A stretch of 64,000 bases of DNA, taken from positions 1 through 64,000 of the forward strand of contig JADGBH010000006.1 in assembly GCA_015231595.1 (NCBI GenBank). Reading direction: 5' to 3'. This DNA is from Desulfobacterales bacterium (lineage in GTDB: Bacteria > Desulfobacterota > Desulfobacteria > Desulfobacterales > JADGBH01). The notes under the pieces were generated by a model. That model ran no database searches and was not told the origin of the DNA. It saw nothing but the letters and a program-made list of their open reading frames with translations. Position numbers and translations under genes: made by a program. The stretch's first letter is position 1. Every line of letters begins with the position of its first letter. Positions 56,053 to 64,000 of this stretch are shown piece after piece.

Positions 56053-56110
56053 ACCTTTTGTACACAGCTTATACTTCTTTTCTTTGACTTTTATTTGATT
56101 AATAATGGAC

Positions 56111-56330
56111 GTGTCCCACTTTTTACACAAAGACTAATAGCATACGATGTTTGCCCCCTCTCCCTTGACGGGAGAGGGTTGGGGTGAGGGTGAACCATAA
56201 TAATCAAAGCCTTAACTTAATAGCATTCATTCCCCTCCCCCGTCAGCTTGCGTGGCGACCCATCCCGCAAGGGGATGGGATGATTTGGATATCAAGAGAA
56301 AGGAAATAATTTGTGTAAAAGGTGGGAGAC
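56111..56330. mobile_element. Element with 21-bp inverted ends (TTTGTGTAAAA type)
   Basis: The left end 56111-56131 and right end 56310-56330 are inverted repeats with two mismatches (TACACAAA/TTTGTGTA at the inner side, CCCAC/GTGGG at the outer). The interior (56154-56286) is the same hairpin pair as inside the family 1 element at 46466. There is no coding capacity. Confidence 0.6.
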
Positions 56331-56343
56331 CTCCAATATTATC

Positions 56344-57210
56344 TTACTTTTGTGATGAATACCCAAGCAATTCAGATGATTGAGATATTGCTATATTGAC
56401 GTCTTGAAGAATACTTTCAACATCAGAAAGAGAAAGACCTAAATCTTCCCATGCTCCATCCTTAAATACCTCATGGAAACAATTAATTCCATTGGTGTAT
56501 CCTTGACTGTTACAAATACCATTAGCAATATGGACTATTTGGGAACATTTTTTTTCTGCATTTGTACCGTAAAATGGAAAATGATGATACCGAACAGCAT
56601 TAATAATTTGAGTATCAGAAAGCCACCATTTTTCGATAAAAGCAGCACCTACTTCCTGATGATCACATCCAAAATATTCGCTTTCTTGTTTTTCAAGGGT
56701 TATTTCCTTTTCCCCTGCTTTTTCCAAAAAATCACTATATTCTGAGGGAATAAGATATACAAAAACTATTATCCCAACATCATGCATCAAACCTGCTAAA
56801 TATGAAATATCTTGAATTTCTCGAGGAGCCTTAACATAGCTGGCAAGAGCTTGAGTAAACATTGCAACTGAAAGACAATGCTGCCAAAATTGATAAAAAT
56901 CAATTACTTTGGATTTAGAAAATAGGCTTGTTAATTTTAAAGAATAAACGAGCTGTTTAATTTTGCTTAAACCCAATTTATTTATAGCTATTGGCAGTGT
57001 TTTTACTTCTTGACTACCTATAGAATAAAAAGCACTGTTCGCAAGTTTAAGTATATTTCCAGCAAGAGAAACATCAAGCTCTATGATTTTAGCGATATCA
57101 GTTATACTTGTATTAATATCCCCAATTTTTTGTTGTAATTTTAATAATATATCTGGAAATGGAGGAAGATTACCTTTTTTTTCAATTAGTGCAAATATAT
57201 TCTGTTTCAT
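56344..57210 (-). CDS. HDOD-domain signalling protein
   Basis: A 288-residue protein with an HDOD domain through most of its length: LPPFPDILLKLQQKIGD, DVSLAGNILKLANSAFYS, LAGLMHDVGIIVFVY and FGCDHQEVGAAFIEKWWL. Such proteins are phosphodiesterase-fold regulators without a full HD-GYP site. Its ATG overlaps the CheY stop by 4 bases, so it is part of the chemosensory operon. Confidence 0.9.
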   Translation of the reverse strand: MKQNIFALIEKKGNLPPFPDILLKLQQKIGDINTSITDIAKIIELDVSLAGNILKLANSAFYSIGSQEVKTLPIAINKLGLSKIKQLVYSLKLTSLFSKSKVIDFYQFWQHCLSVAMFTQALASYVKAPREIQDISYLAGLMHDVGIIVFVYLIPSEYSDFLEKAGEKEITLEKQESEYFGCDHQEVGAAFIEKWWLSDTQIINAVRYHHFPFYGTNAEKKCSQIVHIANGICNSQGYTNGINCFHEVFKDGAWEDLGLSLSDVESILQDVNIAISQSSELLGYSSQK

Positions 57211-57593
57211 AATTCCTCCAAGTTATTCAAGCCAAGCGCCTGAACTATCTTTGTAAGTAATTCTTCTCCTGAAAAAGGCTTTGTTATATACTGTTTTGCA
57301 CCAGCTCTTATAGCGTCAATAACTTTTTCTTTTTGGGATATAGTAGTTAGCATAATAACAGGAATAGACCTATATCTCTTGTCCTGTTTTATCGTGTTTA
57401 AGAATGTATAACCATCCATTTCCGGCATTTCCCAATCAAGCAGAATAAGATCAATTTTTCCATTGAACGATTCAAGAACTTTTAGAGCTTCTTTTCCGTT
57501 TTGTGCTTCAACAAAATCAACATCAAGTACATCAACCATGTTTTGTATTGTCTGACGAATAGATTTTGAATCATCAACCGAGAGAATTCTCAT
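57207..57593 (-). CDS. cheY: CheY-like single-domain response regulator
   Basis: A 128-residue receiver: RILSVDDSKSIRQTI, phospho-acceptor Asp in LILLDWEMPEMDGY, Thr in VIMLTT and Lys in ITKPFSGEEL. It acts as the diffusible output of the chemosensory array. It is 9 bp after cheR. Confidence 0.9.
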   Translation of the reverse strand: MRILSVDDSKSIRQTIQNMVDVLDVDFVEAQNGKEALKVLESFNGKIDLILLDWEMPEMDGYTFLNTIKQDKRYRSIPVIMLTTISQKEKVIDAIRAGAKQYITKPFSGEELLTKIVQALGLNNLEEL

Positions 57594-57602
57594 TTTATCC
57601 CC

Positions 57603-58436
57603 CTATTTTTTTATATTAACTAAAGCATTTTTGTGGTAAGTAATTTCAAATTTATCAGTAAATCCTCTTAACGATTCGGTTGCGCCAAGAATTAGAGTTC
57701 CTTTTGGAACTAAAGCATTTGCGATTTTTTCGTATAAAATTTTTTTAAAATCACTACTGAAATAAATTGTTACATATCTCAACAGGATTAAATCGAATGT
57801 TCCAAGAGAAATAAAACTTTCTTGGAGATTAAATTTTTTAAATTTAACCTTTTTTTTAAGTTCTTGATCAAAGACCCATACATTTTTTTGTTGAGTAAAA
57901 TATTTAAGTTTTTTATCAAGAGGAAGACCTCTATTTATGGTCATTGAGTCATACTTTGCCGCCATTGCAAGGAAAAGCGCTGATGAAGATATATCAGTAG
58001 CTATTATTTCAATTTTATCTAAAATGCTTAACATTCCTTTTGTTTTTGCTACTTCATCAATAAGCATAAGAATAGAATAAGGCTCTTGACCTGTAGAAGA
58101 AGCGGCTGACCATATTCTTGCGCGCCCAGTTTTTAAAGCCTTATCAATGATGGAAGGGATTGCGACTTCACGTAAGTAACTCCATAAACTTTCATCCCGA
58201 AACCATAAAGTTTCATTTGTAGTCATTGCATCAATAATGCGATCTCTCAGCTTATTAGTATAATCAGTCCTTGCTTTGAAATGAAGTTCTTGAAATGAAT
58301 TTGAGCCTGTTTCTATTAAAAGATCTGAAAGCCTCGATTCGATTAGATATTCTTTTCCATCCTCAAGAAAAATACCACAATGCTCTTCAATATATTTTTT
58401 CATTAATATATATTCTGGTTCTGTTATTTTAACCAT
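57603..58436 (-). CDS. cheR: Chemotaxis protein methyltransferase CheR
   Basis: A 277-residue protein with the CheR N-terminal helical domain, the SAM-binding core IWSAASSTGQEPYSILML, EIIATDISSSALFLA, and FDLILLRYVTIYFS. It methylates glutamates on the MCP. Its start overlaps the cheB stop (TAATG). Confidence 0.93.
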   Translation of the reverse strand: MVKITEPEYILMKKYIEEHCGIFLEDGKEYLIESRLSDLLIETGSNSFQELHFKARTDYTNKLRDRIIDAMTTNETLWFRDESLWSYLREVAIPSIIDKALKTGRARIWSAASSTGQEPYSILMLIDEVAKTKGMLSILDKIEIIATDISSSALFLAMAAKYDSMTINRGLPLDKKLKYFTQQKNVWVFDQELKKKVKFKKFNLQESFISLGTFDLILLRYVTIYFSSDFKKILYEKIANALVPKGTLILGATESLRGFTDKFEITYHKNALVNIKK

Positions 58437-59599
58437 TAAACACGCCCTTTTTCTATTATTTTCGTTATTCTGTCGGCAATAACATCCAGGGGAAGTATTT
58501 CGTCAGCATTTCCTGCTTCGGCAACAGCTCCGGGCATTCCCCATACAACACTTGTTTTTTCATCTTGAATTATAGAATATCCTCCTTTTGTTCTTATAGA
58601 GGATACACCAGTCGCTCCATCCGTGCCCATCCCTGTTAGAATAACCGTAAGAACATTTCCTCCGTAAACTGAAGCAATAGAATTGAAAAGAACATCTACA
58701 GCAGGCCTGCAACTATGAACGGGCGGTGAATCAATCAAACTTATTTTAAAATTCCCATTTTTTTTAACGATCATGTGGCTCCCGCCTGGAGCAATGTACA
58801 TGATTCCTGGTTTAATTAAATCGTCATTTTTTGCTTCTATAACACTTATTTGGGAAAGACTATTTAAACGTTCCGCAAGAGAAGCAGTAAACATTGGAGG
58901 CATGTGTTGAACAGCTAATATTGGGAGAGGAAAATCTTTTTTTATTTTAGGTATAAGTTCAACTAAAGCATTTGGACCTCCTGTTGAGACACCAATAGCA
59001 ACTACATCTATTTTTTCAGCTCTTTTAACAATCCTTTCAGACTTCTTGATAATTTCTTTTTCAATTTTAATTTCTTTAGTTTCTTTTTTAAAAAAAGGTA
59101 TGTGGTCACGAATTGTTTTTATAAAAGGCTTTTCTTCCTTAATTTCTTTAGGCTTAGGAAGGTCAACCGCTTTAATCTGTTTGGAATACTTTCTTGTTAA
59201 TGCAAGGGATATAAGGGGAGTAATCGACGCTTTAAGTTCAGCAATGCTATCATCAGCTGATGCTCCTAAAGGTTTTGGAATAAAATCAATAGCTCCTGAT
59301 TGAAGTGCTTTCACTGTTACTTCAGCGTTTTCTCGACTAACCCCGCTTACCATTACAACGTCTATATTTGGAAATTCTTTTTTTAAAACAGCTAATGTTT
59401 CAAATCCATCCATTTCTGGCATGGAAACATCCAAAAATACTATGTCAGGCTGAGCGAGCCTTATTTTGGCAATAGCTAACTTACCATTTGGAGCAACCCC
59501 CATAACTTCGGCAATTTTTATTTCAGCAATAACCTTTGACAATATCTGTCTATACGTTATGGAGTCATCAACTATTAGGACTTTGAGATTGTCTGACAT
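58436..59599 (-). CDS. cheB: Chemotaxis response regulator protein-glutamate methylesterase CheB
   Basis: A 387-residue protein: receiver (VLIVDDSITYRQIL, DIVFLDVSMPEMDGF), a Lys/Glu-rich linker (about 130-195, longer than usual) and a methylesterase domain with Ser in GVSTGGP, His in QHMPPMFTASLAERL and Asp in GMGTDGATG. It removes methyl groups from the MCP. It is directly followed upstream in the operon by the inserted toxin-antitoxin pair. Confidence 0.95.
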   Translation of the reverse strand: MSDNLKVLIVDDSITYRQILSKVIAEIKIAEVMGVAPNGKLAIAKIRLAQPDIVFLDVSMPEMDGFETLAVLKKEFPNIDVVMVSGVSRENAEVTVKALQSGAIDFIPKPLGASADDSIAELKASITPLISLALTRKYSKQIKAVDLPKPKEIKEEKPFIKTIRDHIPFFKKETKEIKIEKEIIKKSERIVKRAEKIDVVAIGVSTGGPNALVELIPKIKKDFPLPILAVQHMPPMFTASLAERLNSLSQISVIEAKNDDLIKPGIMYIAPGGSHMIVKKNGNFKISLIDSPPVHSCRPAVDVLFNSIASVYGGNVLTVILTGMGTDGATGVSSIRTKGGYSIIQDEKTSVVWGMPGAVAEAGNADEILPLDVIADRITKIIEKGRV

Positions 59600-59608
59600 T
59601 ATAATTCC

Positions 59609-59983
59609 TTACCCACTCTGAATCAAATATTTATTTAATTTATCATCAAATGTAAAAACTGCACGATTTTCTACTGCATGATATGCCCATAAAACTGCAT
59701 CGACAATATCAATATTTTTTGTAGAATAAAATAATAGCGCTTGTTTTATAATATCTTGTTTTTCAACTTTAATCAGATGCTCATCTATCAAGTCACATAA
59801 GCTTGTCCTGATTTCTTCTCTGGGAACATGATAAACTTTCTGGAGAACATAAACTACTTCACATATTACTTCCGTTAATAAAATAGCTTCGTGATTTTCG
59901 AGAATTTCAGTTGCTCTAATCGAAAGCTCTGAATGATCATTAAGAATATATCTCAATACAATATTGGCATCAACAAGACACAT
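59609..59983 (-). CDS. vapC: PIN-domain toxin (VapC-like)
   Basis: A 124-residue PIN domain: first acidic residue in LVDANIVLRYIL, glutamate in LTEVICEVVYVL, DIVDAVLWAYH and TFDDKLNKYL. VapC toxins cleave RNA. The start at 59983 follows AGGAGGT and gives the normal length; the frame is open to 60013. It overlaps the antitoxin gene by 14 bases. Confidence 0.88.
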   Translation of the reverse strand: MCLVDANIVLRYILNDHSELSIRATEILENHEAILLTEVICEVVYVLQKVYHVPREEIRTSLCDLIDEHLIKVEKQDIIKQALLFYSTKNIDIVDAVLWAYHAVENRAVFTFDDKLNKYLIQSG

Positions 59984-60203
59984 ATTTATCTTCCACCTCC
60001 TGACCCCAGGCATCTTTCTCTATTTCAATTAATTCAGGATTAGCATACTTTTGCAAACATCCTTTTAAACTTTTTTGTGATCGAGGAGCTTTATCTTGCA
60101 TAGGAAGAATAATTATTTCTACTTGCTGCCCCCAAAATATATGCGGAAGATTTAGAATAATTCGCCCTTCTTTAACATTACGTATTTCTCGAATAGCTTG
60201 CAT
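59970..60203 (-). CDS. vapB: VapB/AbrB-like antitoxin
   Basis: A 77-residue protein: the N-terminal RIILNLPHIFWGQQVEIIILP has the beta-strand pattern of DUF2281/AbrB-like antitoxins, then a Lys-rich middle and acidic C-terminus that would wrap the toxin. It is translationally coupled to vapC. Confidence 0.82.
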   Translation of the reverse strand: MQAIREIRNVKEGRIILNLPHIFWGQQVEIIILPMQDKAPRSQKSLKGCLQKYANPELIEIEKDAWGQEVEDKYVSC

Positions 60204-60241
60204 ATCTTTTTTCCCATTTTACTTAAAAATTAACTTAAAAC

Positions 60242-60321
60242 TGACATATCATTCACTTCATTAAGGCTAAAACTAAAGGCTAATACAAATTCTATTGTCT
60301 ATAAATAGTAATAAAATGTCA
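60242..60321. mobile_element. 80-bp palindromic element, family 3 copy 4
   Basis: It is inverted relative to the other three: starts TGACATATCATTC, ends AATGTCA, again exactly 80 bp, with AAGGCTAAAACTAAAGGCT in the middle. It lies between the antitoxin start and the MCP stop, inside the chemosensory operon. Confidence 0.7.
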
Positions 60322-60335
60322 TTTTTAATTCTGCA

Positions 60336-62642
60336 TTAAAGTTTAAACCCTTTAACTATTTCTGAAAGAGCTGCCGCCATATTTGCAAGTTCTTTTGATG
60401 ACAGATTTGTTTGGCTTGCTCCTATAGATGTTTCTTTTGATGCGGAGCTTATGCCTTGTATATTTTTGGAAATATCATGAACACCTTTAGCTGCTTCGTT
60501 CGATGAATTAGCAACTTCTCTTACTCCACTTGAAAGCTCGTCAACGTGTTTTGCAATTTCAGCAGCAGCTATAGAAGAATCTCCAACTGATTTAGCAATT
60601 TCCTGAACTAATTGAGCTGATTTTTTTGCATTATTTGATACATCTTTAACAGTTTTCGCATTATTTGCAACTGATTTTGAAATTTCACTGGCTGTAGCGG
60701 TCTGTTCTTCAACAGCAGATGCGATGGTTTCATTTATGCCGGCTATTTCATTTATAATTTTGCTTATTTCTTCTATAGCGGCAACAGCTTCGTTAGTGCT
60801 GTTTTGGATGTTTTCCACCTGTCCTGCAATTTCATCGGTAGCTTCGGCTGACTGCTTGGCGAGCTCTTTTACTTCACCAGCAACGACAGCAAAACCTTTT
60901 CCGGCTTCGCCAGCTCCTGCTGCTTCAATTGTTGCATTAAGAGCAAGCATATTTGTTTGGTCTGCTATATCTTTAATTACGCCGACTACCTTGCCAATTT
61001 GTTTTGATGCATTAACAAGGACTTCCATTCTTTCATTGATGTCTTGAGCTCTCTTGTTTGCATTTTGTGATACTCGACTTCCTTTAGCTGTATTTTTTGA
61101 TACTTCGTTAAGGGATGCCGTCATTTCTTCAATAGCAGCAGCGATAGTATTAATATTGGATGCAATTTCTTCACTTGAATGAGCCATACCATCAACATTT
61201 CTTGCAGTTTCATTTGAAGAATTAGCAACATTGCTAAACGTAGAGGACATTTCTTCAGTCATAGCGGCAATATTGGATACAGATGAACTTGCCTGCTCAG
61301 CGGCTGATGCTACTGTTCCAACGCTTGCTGAAATCTGTTCTGACGCAGCGGCTACAGTATCAGATTGTTTTGTCATTTCCTCTGCTGATGCTGCCATCTG
61401 ACTTGAAACAGAAGATAATTCTTCTGAAGAGCCAGATAATCCATTAGAGGTGTCTGCAAGTTTTTTCATTATATTTCTTAAATTAGTTATAGCTCTGTTA
61501 AGCTCCCTTGTCATATCACCAATTTCATCTTTTGTATCAATATCAAGGGTTGATGAAAGGTCTCCAGTTCCAAATGTTTTAACGAAAGAGGCTATTTTTA
61601 TAATAGGCTTAGTTATAGCGGATGTTATTCCTAAGGAAAACATTATACCTAAAACTATAGCTATTATAAAACCTACAATTATAGTCATAAGACCATTAGT
61701 TATTGAATGAACTGTTTCGTTTGATATAATGATAGTATTATCTATGCCAGCCTTAGCGATTTGAGTTAAAATTTCACGAAAATTATCAACCACATGTTCT
61801 CGTTTTTTACCTAAATCATTAAGTTCTTTCATAGCTGATAATAAAGTTTTCATACCGTTTGAATATTTGTCAGCAGCTTTATGAATATTGGCTATTTCAA
61901 TTTTATTTTCCTGTTTTTTTACCATAGGTTCAAGTTCATATAAGACTTTATCAATTTTATCAAAAATTTTTAAAGCATCTTCCATTGTATTTAATTCCCT
62001 TTTAGACTGGGATTTAAAATTTGCAACTCTAATGCTGTTTCCAATGTCAATAATGTCATTGGCTAAATTTATTTTTTTTACTCTTTCATTCAAAGCTGAA
62101 GCATCTTTATTATTTTTAATTTCATCAAACATGGATTCATTTTGACTATTTAAAAAAGAATAACAATTTTTCATATATTCCGAGGCCCCTTCATCAAGGG
62201 TTGTCATGGACTTATTTATTACGTTAAATTTTTCTTTAGTTTGATTTAAAAGGTCTTCATATTTATTAGCTTCAGCTACAGCTATAGTCAATTTTTCCTT
62301 TAATTGCTTTAAATGCTGGCTTGATTCAGCTAAATCTTCTGCTTTTTTTATATATTCTTTCATAAGGTTAAAATTTTTCATTCCGCGCTCTAAATACGAT
62401 TCCTCTCCAGTTAATCCATATCCTCTGAAATCAAAAATAGCTAAAAGAAAATCTCTTAAAATTTCATCACAAATTTGAACTTCAGGAATATATTCTTTTG
62501 AAAGCATATCTGTTTTATTATCGATATTATTCATTATGATTAAAGTTATAATACCTATAATAAGAGTAATACCTATAATGATTCCAAAACCTATTCCTAT
62601 TTTTTTACCAATTTTTATATTCGCCATCATTTGTTGTAGCAT
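60336..62642 (-). CDS. Methyl-accepting chemotaxis protein
   Basis: A 768-residue protein: membrane segment 1 (about 14-37), a long all-helical periplasmic sensor region (about 40-320), membrane segment 2 (about 320-345), HAMP ([20 protein letters not shown]) and a signalling domain with the conserved hairpin tip [20 protein letters not shown]. It senses external ligands and signals through CheA-CheW. AGGAGG precedes the ATG. Confidence 0.94.
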   Translation of the reverse strand: MLQQMMANIKIGKKIGIGFGIIIGITLIIGIITLIIMNNIDNKTDMLSKEYIPEVQICDEILRDFLLAIFDFRGYGLTGEESYLERGMKNFNLMKEYIKKAEDLAESSQHLKQLKEKLTIAVAEANKYEDLLNQTKEKFNVINKSMTTLDEGASEYMKNCYSFLNSQNESMFDEIKNNKDASALNERVKKINLANDIIDIGNSIRVANFKSQSKRELNTMEDALKIFDKIDKVLYELEPMVKKQENKIEIANIHKAADKYSNGMKTLLSAMKELNDLGKKREHVVDNFREILTQIAKAGIDNTIIISNETVHSITNGLMTIIVGFIIAIVLGIMFSLGITSAITKPIIKIASFVKTFGTGDLSSTLDIDTKDEIGDMTRELNRAITNLRNIMKKLADTSNGLSGSSEELSSVSSQMAASAEEMTKQSDTVAAASEQISASVGTVASAAEQASSSVSNIAAMTEEMSSTFSNVANSSNETARNVDGMAHSSEEIASNINTIAAAIEEMTASLNEVSKNTAKGSRVSQNANKRAQDINERMEVLVNASKQIGKVVGVIKDIADQTNMLALNATIEAAGAGEAGKGFAVVAGEVKELAKQSAEATDEIAGQVENIQNSTNEAVAAIEEISKIINEIAGINETIASAVEEQTATASEISKSVANNAKTVKDVSNNAKKSAQLVQEIAKSVGDSSIAAAEIAKHVDELSSGVREVANSSNEAAKGVHDISKNIQGISSASKETSIGASQTNLSSKELANMAAALSEIVKGFKL

Positions 62643-62685
62643 ATCTATCCTCCTAAATTATTTATTGAATTTAATTTTCTTTAAT

Positions 62686-63171
62686 TTAACCTAAATTCAT
62701 TATAAGGTTTAAAATAGCATTTACATCAAGAAGAATTACTAAATTACCACCCCTTTTAACTACTCCTCTAATAAGTTCTCTATCAACAGAATCAAGGTTT
62801 GGAGGAGGTGGCAGAATTTTATCTTCTTCCACATTAATTACATCATCCATCTTATCTATAAGGAAACCTACAATATCTTCTCCTAAATCAATAGAACGAA
62901 TATATCCCTCATGTTTTACATGAGCTATTTCATCATTTGTTTTAAAAATAAGGAGCCTGCAGTTATTTATATCTGGAGTAGGCTCTCTATCAAGACATAC
63001 ATTCAAATCTATTACAGTTACGACTCTTCCTCTAAGATTCATTAAACCTTTAAAATGAGGCGAAGCAGACGGTATTGGAGTAAGAGACATATGCCGATAA
63101 ATTTCTTTTACAAGCAGGATATCAACTCCGAGTAAAGTTTCGCCTAAACAAAAGGTTGCTATTTTTTGCAT
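62686..63171 (-). CDS. cheW: Chemotaxis coupling protein CheW
   Basis: A 161-residue single CheW domain (FCLGETLLGVDILLVKEIYR, GLMNLRGRVVTVIDLN, VDRELIRGVVKRGGNLVILLD). It joins MCP to CheA. It lies between the CheA and MCP genes. Confidence 0.94.
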   Translation of the reverse strand: MQKIATFCLGETLLGVDILLVKEIYRHMSLTPIPSASPHFKGLMNLRGRVVTVIDLNVCLDREPTPDINNCRLLIFKTNDEIAHVKHEGYIRSIDLGEDIVGFLIDKMDDVINVEEDKILPPPPNLDSVDRELIRGVVKRGGNLVILLDVNAILNLIMNLG

Positions 63172-63189
63172 ATAATTATACTCCTAAAA

Positions 63190-63999
63190 TTATTTAATTA
63201 TTGCGGCAAGTTTATTAAGAAGACGAGTTTTATTAAGCTTACCTTCCCAATCACTAAAACCAGCTTCAATTCCTTTTTGATAAATATTATCATCTGAAAT
63301 AGAAGAAACAGCCAAAACTGGAAGGTTTTTCAATTTTTCATCTGACCTTATGGTTTTTATAAGCTCCCATCCATCCATTTCAGGCATAACAATATCAAGA
63401 ACAACGCCATTAACAAATTTTTGTTCCAGTATTTTTAAAGCTTTCTTACCGTTTTCTGCTTCAAGAACTTCATATCCTGCTGATTCAAGATATTCCCTTT
63501 CAACCATTCTAAAAAAAGGAGTATCATCTACTAAAAGAATTTTCTTTTTCTTTTTGTCGGTCCCTTCTGTTTTAGATTGATACCACTCTGGAGCAGCCAT
63601 TTCAAACAAACGATAAATGTCTGGAAGTAAAGTAATTTTTCCGTCAAGCACAGCAGACCCAAAAAGTCCAGGAGCCATTATTGTTTCAACATCTAAGTCA
63701 ATAGCAGTATTCATAGTTCCAATAACTTTATTAATAACTATCCCGATTGGATATTTCATGTGTTTTGGAACAATAACCCCTATAGTATCTGATTTATTCC
63801 TTTCAGGCCTTGTAATAGGAAGATAGTCTTCAAAAAATATAAGTCTTAATTTTTTTCCTTGATACTGTAAAAATTGCTTATCTTTTACACGCTCAATGCT
63901 TGAAACTTTAACGCTCTCTATTCTTGTTATAAGCTCTAAAGGAAGAGCGAATCTTTCTTCTGTATTATTATCAAAAATTAAAAGGGTTTGCGTTTCTTG
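63190..63999 (-). CDS. cheA: CheA histidine kinase C-terminus fused to a receiver domain, partial
   Basis: The open frame continues without a stop past the window edge. The visible 269 residues comprise most of a CheA-type regulatory (CheW-like) domain (LPLELITRIESVKV, GIVINKVIGTMN, GSAVLDGKITLLPDIYRLF) and a C-terminal receiver (ILLVDDTPFFRMVE, Asp in GVVLDIVMPEMDGW). The P1, dimerisation and kinase domains lie beyond the window. The nominal ATG at 63759 is internal. A CheA-REC fusion suggests an alternative phosphate sink or self-modulation. Confidence 0.9.
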   Translation of the reverse strand, partial: QETQTLLIFDNNTEERFALPLELITRIESVKVSSIERVKDKQFLQYQGKKLRLIFFEDYLPITRPERNKSDTIGVIVPKHMKYPIGIVINKVIGTMNTAIDLDVETIMAPGLFGSAVLDGKITLLPDIYRLFEMAAPEWYQSKTEGTDKKKKKILLVDDTPFFRMVEREYLESAGYEVLEAENGKKALKILEQKFVNGVVLDIVMPEMDGWELIKTIRSDEKLKNLPVLAVSSISDDNIYQKGIEAGFSDWEGKLNKTRLLNKLAAIIK

Positions 64000-64000
64000 T

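Noticed and set aside
1..64000. tRNA or rRNA genes
   Set aside because: I saw no cloverleaf-like sequences with a conserved T-loop, and no rRNA segments on either strand.

Overview
The window reads as an AT-rich Gram-negative bacterial chromosome. The combination of a TIGR03960-type radical SAM protein next to rng, MttB-family corrinoid methyltransferases, many REC/GGDEF/class III cyclase signalling proteins and DISM-type sensor kinases suggests Desulfobacterota (Desulfobacterales-like). This assignment is inferred from gene content; there is no rRNA in the window to confirm it. The first 127 bases are an exact copy of part of yidC further inside the window, so the left end looks like a contig end or assembly junction rather than native sequence.

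Layout. (1) 1-11.6 kb, plus strand, housekeeping: truncated radical SAM gene, rng, then the conserved rpmH-rnpA-yidD-yidC-khpB(jag)-mnmE block, then pepN. (2) 11.6-20.2 kb, mixed: a two-component pair with a hydrolase, a small membrane protein, a MoxR ATPase, coaD, a DUF368 membrane protein, a small protein made of two repeats, and a diguanylate cyclase. (3) 20.4-26.4 kb, minus strand: a sensor kinase-receiver-cyclase fusion, two Rpn/PD-(D/E)XK nuclease-like genes, and a deleted remnant of a second copy of the fusion gene. Copies of an 80-bp palindromic element are interspersed. (4) 26.4-35.7 kb, minus strand: one 3097-residue AT-less polyketide synthase with order KS-KR-ACP-KS-(ACP without Ser)-KR-ACP-KS, ending just after the last KS. 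(5) 36.4-52.1 kb, plus strand: a C1/methylated-amine region behind a clear sigma70-type promoter. It holds a corrinoid-activation protein, three MttB-family methyltransferases, a pterin methyltransferase, a corrinoid protein, AsnB, a nitrilase-fold amidase, a MarR regulator and a complete heterotetrameric sarcosine oxidase (soxBDAG). (6) 52.2-64 kb, minus strand: a second two-component pair, a membrane class III cyclase, and a chemosensory operon (cheA-REC, cheW, MCP, cheB, cheR, cheY, HDOD) into which a VapBC-like toxin-antitoxin pair and an 80-bp element have been placed.

The non-coding DNA is rich in small non-autonomous elements of at least five kinds, several with clear target-site duplications and some nested inside each other. 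One family sits inside GC-rich hairpins in all three copies, and another sits against the stop codons of two genes in region 5. The strongest candidate for an undescribed system is region 5: corrinoid-dependent demethylation (methyl group to folate) beside sarcosine oxidase (last N-methyl group) plus an amide-forming and an amide-cleaving enzyme. This suggests stepwise breakdown of a quaternary amine, possibly an amide-linked one. The orphan PKS is the second candidate.
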